A DNA stretch of 64,000 bases from Elusimicrobiota bacterium (GTDB taxonomy: Bacteria; Elusimicrobiota; Elusimicrobia; FEN-1173): assembly GCA_016722575.1 (NCBI GenBank), contig JADKIY010000002.1, positions 930,001 through 994,000 of the forward strand. The letters run 5' to 3'. Position 1 is the first letter of the stretch, and each line of letters opens with the position of its first letter. A model generated the notes under the pieces. The model made no database searches, had not been told where the DNA came from, and saw nothing but the letters and a program-made list of their open reading frames with translations. Of this stretch, positions 41,235 through 50,114 are shown one piece after another. The translations under genes were made by a program, and so were the position numbers.

Positions 41235-42128
41235 CTAGTTCAACGCTTCCGCGCCGCCCACCAATTCTGAAATTTCCTTGGTGATGGCCGCTTGGCGGAT
41301 TTTGTTGGCCGTGAGCGTCAGCCCGGCGATCAATTCTTTCGCGTTTTTGGACGCGTTTTCCATGGCGGTCATGCGGGCGCCCATTTCGGACGCGTAGGAT
41401 TCCAGGAGGGCCCGGAAAATCTGAGCTTTAAGCACCCGGGGAAAGAGGGACTCCAGAAGGCGCGACCGCTCCGGCTCATAGATGAAAGGCGCCTCCCAGC
41501 GGGTCGCCATGGGCCGCGCCGGCGGTGCCAGGGGGAGAAGCGGCGATACGACCACGTTTTGCTGAATGGCGGATTTGAATTCCGTGTAGAGGAGAGTCAC
41601 GTCCGCCGCGCCCCCCTCCGTGAAAAACTTAATGAGGTCCTGGCCGATGACTTCCGCCGTGGCGTAACCCAATTGGCTGAACACCCCGACGTACTCTCCC
41701 CCCAGGGCCACGCCGACCCGGCGGAAATAATCCCGGCCCTTTCGGCCCACGCAAAAAAGGCGCACCTCCCGCCCGTCGTTGTTTCGCAAAAACTCCAAGG
41801 TTTTCTTGATCAAATTCGTGTTGAAGGCGCCGCAAAGCCCCCGGTCCGCCGAGATCAACAAAACCCCCCGGGGTCCGGCGGGGGCGCCCTTTAAGAGCGG
41901 GTGCGTCAATTCGTCGGCCGTGAGCACGCCGTCCTGATTCACGTCGGCCACCTGCCACAGGACGTCGGCCAGCATCCCCGCCATCTTGTTGGCGAAGGGA
42001 CGGGCTCCCAGGATGCGGGCCTGCCCCCGGCGCAGACGGGCCGCGGCCACCATCTTCATGGCCTTGGTGATCTGCTGCGTCGACTTGACGCTTTTGACCT
42101 TGCGCCGGAGCTCCCGGAGGGACGCCAT
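41235..42128 (-). CDS. atpG: ATP synthase F1 subunit gamma
   Basis: 297 residues with the long N- and C-terminal helices that form the rotor: MASLRELRRKVKSVKSTQQI at the start and TLTANKIRQAAITKEISELV at the end. The middle part shows ISADRGLCGAFNTNL, the usual Rossmann-like segment. Its C-terminus is the usual place for the next gene atpD, but three unrelated genes intervene here. Confidence 0.97.
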   Translation of the reverse strand: MASLRELRRKVKSVKSTQQITKAMKMVAAARLRRGQARILGARPFANKMAGMLADVLWQVADVNQDGVLTADELTHPLLKGAPAGPRGVLLISADRGLCGAFNTNLIKKTLEFLRNNDGREVRLFCVGRKGRDYFRRVGVALGGEYVGVFSQLGYATAEVIGQDLIKFFTEGGAADVTLLYTEFKSAIQQNVVVSPLLPLAPPARPMATRWEAPFIYEPERSRLLESLFPRVLKAQIFRALLESYASEMGARMTAMENASKNAKELIAGLTLTANKIRQAAITKEISELVGGAEALN

Positions 42129-42137
42129 GGGAAATCG

Positions 42138-43652
<1,515 letters not shown>

Positions 43653-43662
43653 GGGTTTTCCT

Positions 43663-44214
43663 TTAATTCGTGGCCGAACTGAGCCACGCGTCTTTCAATC
43701 GGGCCAATTGCGCGGCCACGCTGCCGTCCCAGAGACGGTCGCCCACCTGGACGACCAAACCGCCCAGGAGCGCGGGGTCCGTGCGGGGGTGGAGCGCCAC
43801 CTCGCCGAAAATCTTGGACAGCGATTTCTTAAGCGCCGCGGTTTGCTCGGCGGTGAGCGGCTGGGCCGTGCCGACCGACACCGCGACCACGCCCCGGGCT
43901 TCGTCCGCCAAGGCGTTGAAGCGGCGGGCGATGTCCGCCAGGGCGTCCAACCGTTTTTTTTCCATCAGGAGGTCCAACAACCGCCCCGTGAGGGCCGTCG
44001 GTTTTCCCAAGGCCCGGGCCAACAGCTCGCCTTTGACGGCGGGCGCCACCCGGGGGTGCTGCAGGGCCGCGGCCCATTCGGGCACCGCCGCCGCGACCTC
44101 GAGCCACCGGGCCAGATCGACGCGCACCGCGTCGACGGCTTTTCCGCTTTGGGCGGCCTCGAAGAGGGCCCGGGCGTAACGGTCGATGACGGCGCGGTCG
44201 GCGGCCTTGAGCAT
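43663..44214 (-). CDS. atpH: ATP synthase F1 subunit delta
   Basis: 183 residues of mostly helical sequence: the N-terminal DRYARALFEAA and a C-terminal GGLVVQVGDRLWDGSVAAQL are family signatures. Delta ties the b-subunit stalk to alpha. It shares one base with the stop of atpF (TAATG). Confidence 0.95.
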   Translation of the reverse strand: MLKAADRAVIDRYARALFEAAQSGKAVDAVRVDLARWLEVAAAVPEWAAALQHPRVAPAVKGELLARALGKPTALTGRLLDLLMEKKRLDALADIARRFNALADEARGVVAVSVGTAQPLTAEQTAALKKSLSKIFGEVALHPRTDPALLGGLVVQVGDRLWDGSVAAQLARLKDAWLSSATN

Positions 44215-44717
44215 TATTTCCCCGCGGACCCTTCCATGTCGCCCAGGGCTTCCTTGAGCAACCGGTCCTGGGCGGACTTGTCCAACCCCTGGCGGAGAAT
44301 TTTTTCCGCCGCGCGGAGGGACATTTCGGCCACTTCCGTGCGGATCTCGCGCAGGAGCCGGCGCTCCTCGTCGGCCATTTTCTTCCGGGCGGCGTCGAGC
44401 AGGCGCTCGTTCTCCGTCTGGGCGGCGCGAAGGATTTCGTCTTTGGCGCGGCGGCCGGCGGCTTCCGCCTCGGCCAGGATGTCCCGGGCCTTCGCGTCCA
44501 TCCGCGCGATCTGCGCCTCGTAGTCCTGGCGCAATTTTTCCGCTTCGGCCTTGGACCGTTCGGCCGCCTGGATGTTGTTTTTGATGGATTCTTCCCGGGC
44601 CCGGAGAGCCTCCAAAATAGGCTTCCAGGCGAACCGGGCCAGGACCCCGACCAACAACAGGAAGGTCAGGGCCGTCCAGACCATCAGCCCCGTGTGGGGC
44701 GTGAAGAGTTGCTCCAC
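44214..44717 (-). CDS. atpF: ATP synthase F0 subunit b
   Basis: 167 residues. One N-terminal membrane helix (LMVWTALTFLLLVGVLARF) is followed by a long charged coiled-coil ending near the C-terminus, as in the peripheral stalk. The start is GTG. Only one b gene is present; no b' copy is seen. Confidence 0.95.
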   Translation of the reverse strand: MEQLFTPHTGLMVWTALTFLLLVGVLARFAWKPILEALRAREESIKNNIQAAERSKAEAEKLRQDYEAQIARMDAKARDILAEAEAAGRRAKDEILRAAQTENERLLDAARKKMADEERRLLREIRTEVAEMSLRAAEKILRQGLDKSAQDRLLKEALGDMEGSAGK

Positions 44718-44739
44718 GGACGTTGTCCTGGGGCGGCGC

Positions 44740-45045
44740 TTATTTCACCGTGTCGTGGTGCGCGGCGGGTTCCGCGGCGGCGCCCGGCAGCGGGATGGCC
44801 TTCAAACCGAGGTTCAAGGCGATGACGTAGGCCACGCCCAACCCGACGATGCCCAAGCCTTCGATCAAGAAGATGAAGAGCTGCATGTTGCCCTTGATCG
44901 CGTTGGCCGCTTCCGGTTGACGGGCGGTGCCTTCGACGGCGGCGCTGACCACTTTTGCGATGGCGCCCGCCGCGCCCAAGACCACCAACCCCGCGCCCAA
45001 ACCGGCCGAGATGTAACCCAGACCCAAGAAGAATTGCTCAGACAT
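44740..45045 (-). CDS. atpE: ATP synthase F0 subunit c
   Basis: 101 residues, longer than the typical 75-85 because of an Ala-rich, His-containing tail. Two membrane helices join through ARQPEA. The ion-binding glutamate is in FLIEGLGIVG. The positions that bind sodium in known Na+ rings (a Gln in helix 1 and Ser/Thr after the glutamate) are Ile and Gly here, which suggests proton coupling. Confidence 0.95.
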   Translation of the reverse strand: MSEQFFLGLGYISAGLGAGLVVLGAAGAIAKVVSAAVEGTARQPEAANAIKGNMQLFIFLIEGLGIVGLGVAYVIALNLGLKAIPLPGAAAEPAAHHDTVK

Positions 45046-45078
45046 GATTTCCGCTCCTTTGATGGTTTAAAAAGTAAA

Positions 45079-45831
45079 TCAGTGTTCGGGGTGCAACGCC
45101 CCGCCGACAAAAATCGCCGTCAACATCGTAAAGACGTAGGCCTGCACCAGCGCGACGATCAATTCCAGCAGGTAAAGCCCCAGCGTGAGGCCGACCAAGA
45201 CCGGCGAGACCGCCAGACCCGCCGCGACGCTGCCCTGCCCGAAGAGCAGGATGAGCCCCAGGAACAAGAGGATCACCAAGTGGCCGGCCGTCATGTTGGC
45301 GAACAACCGGATGCAGAGGGCGAGGGTTTTGGTGAGGTAACCGACGAATTCGAGCACGAAGACGGCCGGGGCCAGAACCCAGGGCACGCCGTGGGGAATC
45401 AAGTTGCCGAAATGGTGGAAGAACCCGTGTTCCCGAATGCCGGAGAAGTGGATCAAAAAGAACGTGAGGAGGCTCAGGGACGCCGTCACGGAAATATTGC
45501 CCGTGGCGGAGGCGCCGAAAGGCACGAGACCCAGCAGATTCATCAGCAGAATGAAAACGAAGAGCGTGAGGAAGTAGGGCATGAACCGCCAGCCGCTGGG
45601 CCCCATGGCCGGCTCGACGATGTCCTTCCAAAGAAACTCGACCAGGGCTTCGGCCATGGACCGCAGCCCCCGCGCGACGGCGCCCCGGCCTCGGGCCGCC
45701 GGCACGAAGATCCCAATCGACAGGGCGGCGGCGAAGATCATCATGAACATGTGTTTGGTGTAGACGAAGGCGCCCCACCGCGCCAAGGGCGCGTCGGCCA
45801 AGTGATGAACGATGAGGGAGGAAAAATCCAT
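45079..45831 (-). CDS. atpB: ATP synthase F0 subunit a
   Basis: 250 residues with five to six membrane helices. The essential arginine is in LCIRLFANMTAGHLV, and SLLTFFLIHFSGI and the C-terminal LELIVALVQAYVFTMLTAIF also match. It forms the proton half-channels beside the c-ring. Confidence 0.97.
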   Translation of the reverse strand: MDFSSLIVHHLADAPLARWGAFVYTKHMFMMIFAAALSIGIFVPAARGRGAVARGLRSMAEALVEFLWKDIVEPAMGPSGWRFMPYFLTLFVFILLMNLLGLVPFGASATGNISVTASLSLLTFFLIHFSGIREHGFFHHFGNLIPHGVPWVLAPAVFVLEFVGYLTKTLALCIRLFANMTAGHLVILLFLGLILLFGQGSVAAGLAVSPVLVGLTLGLYLLELIVALVQAYVFTMLTAIFVGGALHPEH

Positions 45832-46097
45832 TATTGTTTTTTAAGAGTGACCCACGCTTGTCCAATGGTTTGAAGCACCGCGGCGGCCAGAATGAAGACC
45901 ACCACGTCGCCGGGCCGCCGGTTCGCCGTCCACAGAAATTGGGCGGTCCCGAAGAGAATGACAAACCGCAAGGAAAAACACGAAAGTTGGACCAAAACTT
46001 CACGGCCGGGGAAGCGGCGCCCCAGACGTCCCGCCGCCCAAGTCAACCCGACGTTGACGGCCGCCACCGCCGCGGCGCTCCAAAGGGCCTGGCCCAC
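45831..46097 (-). CDS. ATP synthase subunit I-like membrane protein
   Basis: 88 residues with three or four hydrophobic segments and conserved Arg/Gly turns (GRLGRRFPGREV). Position directly before atpB and after the AtpZ-like gene matches AtpI, an assembly helper for the c-ring. The GTG start lies three bases after the previous stop. Sequence identity to AtpI is weak, so the call rests on position and topology. Confidence 0.6.
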   Translation of the reverse strand: MGQALWSAAAVAAVNVGLTWAAGRLGRRFPGREVLVQLSCFSLRFVILFGTAQFLWTANRRPGDVVVFILAAAVLQTIGQAWVTLKKQ

Positions 46098-46100
46098 GGC

Positions 46101-46313
46101 TTAACGGAACGCCCGGGCCAACTGATAAAAACCCACGACGGCGCCGCCGAAAAAACCGCCCAGGGTACCGAAGGGCGTCCACCCCCGTCGGAGATCCAAC
46201 CAATGGCCCAGGGCCAAGCCCAGCAAAATCGTGAGGGCGAATTGAAAGCCGTGAAACAGGCCGGCCACCGTTTTTGGGGGCGGTTCGGATCCCGGCGGCG
46301 GTGTTTTCAACAA
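46101..46313 (-). CDS. AtpZ/AtpI-like two-helix membrane protein
   Basis: About 70 residues with two membrane segments (FALTILLGLALGHWLD and FGGAVVGFYQLARAF), typical of AtpZ proteins at the head of atp operons, which are linked to magnesium or assembly. I chose the TTG start at 46313 because GGAGG precedes it; a GTG at 46379 would add 22 residues but has no ribosome site. Confidence 0.6.
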   Translation of the reverse strand: MLKTPPPGSEPPPKTVAGLFHGFQFALTILLGLALGHWLDLRRGWTPFGTLGGFFGGAVVGFYQLARAFR

Positions 46314-46489
46314 ACCTCCACGGGCGAGCGCGCCACGTTTGAACCCACGATGGTGATCGGATGAGACGGAGAGACCCACGACGTCGGGCGAATGTTAGCA
46401 AAGGCTCCGGGGAGTGTCAAACCGGCCCGCCGCTGGACCGACGTAACAGAATTGAAAAAAAAATTTCCTCGCAAAAGTGCGTAGTTTTT

Positions 46490-46519
46490 ATTGTAACGGG
46501 CATGTTAAAATTCCGCCAA
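46490..46519 (-). promoter_or_regulatory. Sigma-70 type promoter for the atp operon
   Basis: On the minus strand TTGGCG, 18 bases and TACAAT are correctly placed about 170 bases upstream of the first gene. The match is moderate. It overlaps a divergent extended -10 for the plus-strand gene at 46519 (TGTTAAAAT at 46503-46511). Confidence 0.45.
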
Positions 46520-46860
46520 TGGGCAGCCCCGCCGCGTCACAGGATCGCCGTTCGGAAGACCGACGGCAAACCGATCGACGGTCGCGGCGCCGTCGTCTCC
46601 AGAAAATGGGCGGCGGAAAAGAACGACGGGAAGGCGCCGATCGGCGCGCGGCGAACCGGCGTCAGGGATTGCGCCGCGCCTCCGACACGTTTGCGGAGCG
46701 AAAACGAAAATTTGCCGCTTGGGAACGGTTTCCCCGGGTAGTGGCCGCCCCGGACCTGGGGGCGGCCCTCAATTTTTCCACCGACGCCGGTTCCGGAAAA
46801 CCTGCCAGCGGAGAAGCGCCCGCTCCCGGAGCGCCGGCCCCAACAAAACCAAATAGCTGA
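46519..46860 (+). CDS. Small basic hypothetical protein with DRR repeats
   Basis: 113 residues, rich in Arg and Asp at the N-terminus: QDRRSEDRRQTDRRSRRR then ERREGADRRAANRRQGLRRA, with DRR-type units about every six residues. The C-terminal third is Ala/Pro/Gly-rich. I do not recognise a family. A TGTTAAAAT extended -10 lies eight bases before the ATG, so the mRNA may be leaderless. The last 92 bases overlap the rhomboid-like gene on the other strand. It could be a non-coding opening, but the repeat pattern speaks for a real gene. Confidence 0.4.
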   Translation: MGSPAASQDRRSEDRRQTDRRSRRRRLQKMGGGKERREGADRRAANRRQGLRRASDTFAERKRKFAAWERFPRVVAAPDLGAALNFSTDAGSGKPASGEAPAPGAPAPTKPNS

Positions 46861-47401
46861 GCACCGCCGCGGCGATCGCCAGCCGGGTCGTCGGCCCCAT
46901 CGTCCCAAAATCCCACGCCAGCCAAACCCAGGTCAAGTATCCCAGGTATTTGACCTTCACGGGCAAAACAAAAAACAACAGCAATTCCATGTCGGGGAAA
47001 AGCGCCGTAAAAGCGAGAAATAGGCTCGCGTTCAAATAGGCGTTGGGCACGGGTTCCGGGGAGGGATAAAACCCCACCGCCGCGGTGGCCAGGGAACCGA
47101 CCAGGTAATAAACGGTGAACCGGAAGGTGCCCCAGGCCCGTTCCAGGGCGTTGGCGTAAAGAAAAACCAAATAGAGCCAAAACGCCATGAACAACGGGTT
47201 CATCGGGGGCGGCACGAAAAGAAACGTGACCAGGCGCCAGTACTCCCCCGCGGCCAACGCGGGGGACGACAACCGCAAAAAAGCGGTCAGCCCCGGCTGG
47301 ACCAGATCGAACAGGAAGACCAGGGCGTTGGAGGAAACAATAATGAGAGGAAGGCCTTCGATCCCCGCGAAGGCTCTCCAGCGCGACGAAAGGCGCGGCA
47401 T
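46769..47401 (-). CDS. Rhomboid-like membrane protein lacking the catalytic serine
   Basis: 210 residues with six membrane segments and GEYWRLVTFLFV in the first loop, a rhomboid hallmark. The active-site GXSG motif is replaced by LNASLFLAF and no partner histidine is seen, so proteolysis is unlikely. Such pseudo-rhomboids bind membrane proteins and affect their fate; the segment FPDMELLLFFVLPVKVKYLG fits the TMEM115-like branch. It follows the cold-shock gene by 32 bases. Confidence 0.75.
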   Translation of the reverse strand: MPRLSSRWRAFAGIEGLPLIIVSSNALVFLFDLVQPGLTAFLRLSSPALAAGEYWRLVTFLFVPPPMNPLFMAFWLYLVFLYANALERAWGTFRFTVYYLVGSLATAAVGFYPSPEPVPNAYLNASLFLAFTALFPDMELLLFFVLPVKVKYLGYLTWVWLAWDFGTMGPTTRLAIAAAVLSYLVLLGPALRERALLRWQVFRNRRRWKN

Positions 47402-47433
47402 GGGTCGGTTCCCGGCGGATCGCCGGGCGGCGG

Positions 47434-47658
47434 TCAGGCGGCCGGCGCGGGCTTGGCCTCGGGCTTCACGTTCGCCGCGGCCGGGCCCTTGGACCCTTGG
47501 GTGACTTCGAACTCAACGGCTTGACCGTCCACCAGGACTTTGTCTTTCCCCTTGGCTTGGATGGCCGAATGATGCACGAACACTTCCGCGCTGCCGTCCT
47601 CCGGGACGATGAACCCGTAGCCTTTCACGCGGTTGTACCACTTGACTTTACCTTTCAT
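47434..47658 (-). CDS. csp: Cold-shock domain protein
   Basis: 74 residues. The single CSD has RNP-1 KGYGFIVPEDG and RNP-2 VFVHHSAI, and WYNRVKG at the start. It binds single-stranded RNA or DNA and acts as an RNA chaperone. A short Ala/Pro tail extends the usual 67-residue length. GGAGAGG precedes the ATG. A GGGAAC-N17-GTT element lies upstream, suggesting control by a SigR-like factor. Confidence 0.95.
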   Translation of the reverse strand: MKGKVKWYNRVKGYGFIVPEDGSAEVFVHHSAIQAKGKDKVLVDGQAVEFEVTQGSKGPAAANVKPEAKPAPAA

Positions 47659-47680
47659 GGAACCTCTCCTCTCTCCAGGG

Positions 47681-47706
47681 AACTCTCCGAAGAAAAATTC
47701 GTTCCC
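47681..47706 (-). promoter_or_regulatory. SigR-like promoter for csp
   Basis: On the minus strand GGGAAC (47706-47701), 17 bases, then GTT (47683-47681). Predicted start would be about 15 bases before the ribosome site, a sensible geometry. The folD stop is five bases before the -35, so csp is likely separate from folD. Confidence 0.5.
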
Positions 47707-47710
47707 GAAA

Positions 47711-48583
47711 TCAGCGGGCCGCGCGCTCCGCGGCCAAAACCGTGTTCCAGAGCAACAGGGCCACCGTCATGGGGCCCACGCCGCCCGGCACCGGCGTCAA
47801 CGCGCCCGCGTGGTCCCGGGCCGCGGCGAAATCCACGTCGCCGAAAAGCCCCGCGGCGGTACGGTTCATGCCGACGTCCACCACCACGGCGCCCGGCTTC
47901 ACCCAATCGCCTTTGATCATCCGGTCCTGCCCGATGGCGGCGATCAAAATATCCGCCGAGCGGCACACTTCGGGCAAATTGGCGGTGCGGGAATGGGCCA
48001 TCGTCACCGTGGCGTCCGCGGCCAAGAGCATCAAGGCGATGGGCTTGCCCACCAAGGTGGAGCGGCCCACCACGACGGCGCGTTTCCCGGCGACGGACAC
48101 GTCGTTTTGGCGGAGCAACTCCATGACGCCCGCCGGCGTGCAGGGGAGCGGAATGCCCGAGGCCAGCACGTCCTTCCAGGATTTCAACTGGGCCCAGCGG
48201 CCCTGATTCGACGGGTGGAGTCCGTCCGCGTCTTTGGACGGATCCAAGGCCAGCAGCACCCGTTCGGCGTTCAGGCCTTTGGGCAGGGGCAATTGAACGA
48301 TGATGCCGTGCACCCGGGGATCCCGGTTGAGTTTGTCCACCTGGGCCAGCAAATCGGTTTCGCTCACCGTCGATGGCAACGGCACGTGAATCGAGGCCAT
48401 CCCGGCGGCCTCGCACTTCTTGATTTTTTGACCCACGTAAATATGGGACGCGGGGTCGTCCCCCACGAGCACCGTGGCCATCCCCGCGGGGAGGCCCCGG
48501 GCTTTGAGGGCCTGGGCTTTTTCCGTCACGCGCTCCAACACGCGCGCGGCGGCGGCTTTTCCATCCAAGAGTGTGGCGGTCAC
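47711..48583 (-). CDS. folD: Bifunctional methylene-THF dehydrogenase/cyclohydrolase
   Basis: 290 residues. The catalytic lysine lies in YVGQKIKKCEAAG, with GIIVQLPLPKG, PCTPAGVMELL and GRSTLVGKPIALML following, all signature regions. It interconverts methylene-, methenyl- and formyl-tetrahydrofolate and so feeds methyl groups to MetH. The GTG start overlaps the exonuclease stop as GTGA. Confidence 0.97.
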   Translation of the reverse strand: MTATLLDGKAAAARVLERVTEKAQALKARGLPAGMATVLVGDDPASHIYVGQKIKKCEAAGMASIHVPLPSTVSETDLLAQVDKLNRDPRVHGIIVQLPLPKGLNAERVLLALDPSKDADGLHPSNQGRWAQLKSWKDVLASGIPLPCTPAGVMELLRQNDVSVAGKRAVVVGRSTLVGKPIALMLLAADATVTMAHSRTANLPEVCRSADILIAAIGQDRMIKGDWVKPGAVVVDVGMNRTAAGLFGDVDFAAARDHAGALTPVPGGVGPMTVALLLWNTVLAAERAAR

Positions 48584-49074
48584 GATCGTCCTCCCGCGGC
48601 GGCGGGCGCGGGGAGAACCCCGAGCTTCCGCGCCAGCGCTTCCAGATTTTCAACGTCTTCCCGATTGTAGCGCAACAGCAAATCCAACGCGTCGGCGTCC
48701 CCGGTCCGGTGGGCGTGCCACAAACGAATCGCCGCCCAGCCGTCCACCCCTTCGGTGTCCCGGTGAATGCCCAGTCGTTGTTCCACTTTCTTGAGTCCAC
48801 CGTACAGATTTTGGGCCCAACAGTCCAGCATTAAATCCCGGTGCCGAAACAGCCTCACCAAATCCGCTCCCAATTGATCCCGGACCAGGGGCAAATCAAA
48901 CCGGGCCCCGTTGTAGGTCATGAGCAGCTCCACGTCGGTCAAATAATTCAGCAATTCCGTCCGCGAAAAATTCGGACGAATCCACTGCCGGTGCCCCCGA
49001 TCGGGTCGGAAAACGCCCAGAACCGTGAGCGCGTGGCGCTCGTCGGTCTCAACGTCCAGATAGGCGCGGATCAC
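48580..49074 (-). CDS. Ribonuclease H-fold 3'-5' exonuclease, YprB-like
   Basis: 164 residues with DEDD residues in order: YLDVETDE (Asp, Glu), NGARFDLPLV (Asp), and YNREDVENL (Asp). This is the RNase H-like superfamily of proofreading-type exonucleases. The short size fits a stand-alone YprB domain. Start is GTG. The substrate, DNA or RNA, cannot be told. It is coupled to folD by a GTGA overlap. Confidence 0.8.
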   Translation of the reverse strand: MIRAYLDVETDERHALTVLGVFRPDRGHRQWIRPNFSRTELLNYLTDVELLMTYNGARFDLPLVRDQLGADLVRLFRHRDLMLDCWAQNLYGGLKKVEQRLGIHRDTEGVDGWAAIRLWHAHRTGDADALDLLLRYNREDVENLEALARKLGVLPAPAAAGGRS

Positions 49075-49083
49075 GGCGCTCTC

Positions 49084-49968
49084 TTAATGGGTGACCCACA
49101 ACTTCACCCGGGGTTTCAGCAATTCAAAATCCACCCGGCGGGCGGCCTTGGCCGCGGGAGGCTCGCCGTCCGACTGGGGCCACAGGGGCGATTCGGACTC
49201 GATCGTGAGGCGGGAGGCGGTGATCTTGGTCACTTTGTCGTCGAACAACGGCGCGCCCATGCGCCCCCGCGCCAAACGCAGAGCCAGGCGGATTTTGGAA
49301 CGGGCCGGCACCAAATAGAAACGCAGGACGCCGTCCTCGGGCGACAGATCCTTTTCGAAATGAAGCCCGCCGGAGAAATAGGGCCCCAGGGCGGCCAATC
49401 CGAAGTAAGCCCGGGCGCTCAAATGACCGTCGCCCCACCGCACGGTGACGGCGAGAGGTTTGAACGATCGAAGCACCCGCCAGGGGGTGTCCTTACGCTT
49501 AAAGGAACTCCGCGGCCGACCGAAACCGGCGTTGTTGATGAAAATTTCCGTTCCGTCCGGATGAGCCGCGTCGGCCTGGGCGCGCCAGGACATTTGGCCG
49601 AGGCTCAAAGAGGCCAGCCGGCCCTGGGGCGATTGGGTTTCCCATCGCCCCCAGCATTCCCAGGAAAGGCCCAACCGGCGCGCGAGGTCGTTGCAGGTGC
49701 CCATGGGGACCAAGCCCAATTCCATTTTGCCCAAGGCGTCCCGGTCCCGAAGGCCCCGGACGACCCGGTGGAACGTCCCGTCGCCGCCCCAAACCACCAA
49801 CCGGGTGACGCCCGTTTTGACCGCCCAATCCAACAACGTTTCCGTGTGGTGGGGGTGTTGGCGCGCCACCAACGCCCAGGGGGCCATGCCGCGCGTGACT
49901 TTGGTCACGAGCTTCACCCGGGGCAAATTGCGCAGGGACGGGTTCATCAAATGGAAGACGTTGGCCAT
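49084..49968 (-). CDS. Diacylglycerol/lipid kinase family protein (YegS/BmrU-like)
   Basis: 294 residues. The nucleotide site is VVWGGDGTFHRVV, and LVPMGTCNDLARRL and INNAGFGRPRS are the next family segments. Such enzymes phosphorylate lipids such as diacylglycerol or undecaprenol-like alcohols at the inner membrane. There is no strong ribosome site, so the ATG is the most probable of several. It starts the exonuclease-folD run with a nine-base gap. Confidence 0.9.
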   Translation of the reverse strand: MANVFHLMNPSLRNLPRVKLVTKVTRGMAPWALVARQHPHHTETLLDWAVKTGVTRLVVWGGDGTFHRVVRGLRDRDALGKMELGLVPMGTCNDLARRLGLSWECWGRWETQSPQGRLASLSLGQMSWRAQADAAHPDGTEIFINNAGFGRPRSSFKRKDTPWRVLRSFKPLAVTVRWGDGHLSARAYFGLAALGPYFSGGLHFEKDLSPEDGVLRFYLVPARSKIRLALRLARGRMGAPLFDDKVTKITASRLTIESESPLWPQSDGEPPAAKAARRVDFELLKPRVKLWVTH

Positions 49969-50004
49969 GGGTGGAAGATAATTAAACGAAAAAACAAGGA
50001 CTTG

Positions 50005-50013
50005 TGGTATAAT
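50005..50013 (+). promoter_or_regulatory. Extended -10 promoter for typA
   Basis: TGGTATAAT is a perfect -10 with the TGn extension. No good -35 is 17 bases upstream (TTAAAC is at 20). Transcript would start near 50020, about 95 bases before the ATG. Confidence 0.6.
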
Positions 50014-50114
50014 ATGACCTCGTTGTTCGGAGTTTACCCTCCCCCTTTTCCCCTCATCGAAGCACAGGGTTGAAGCGGTCCACGCATCGGACCCCGGGGT
50101 CGGATTTTGCCTAT

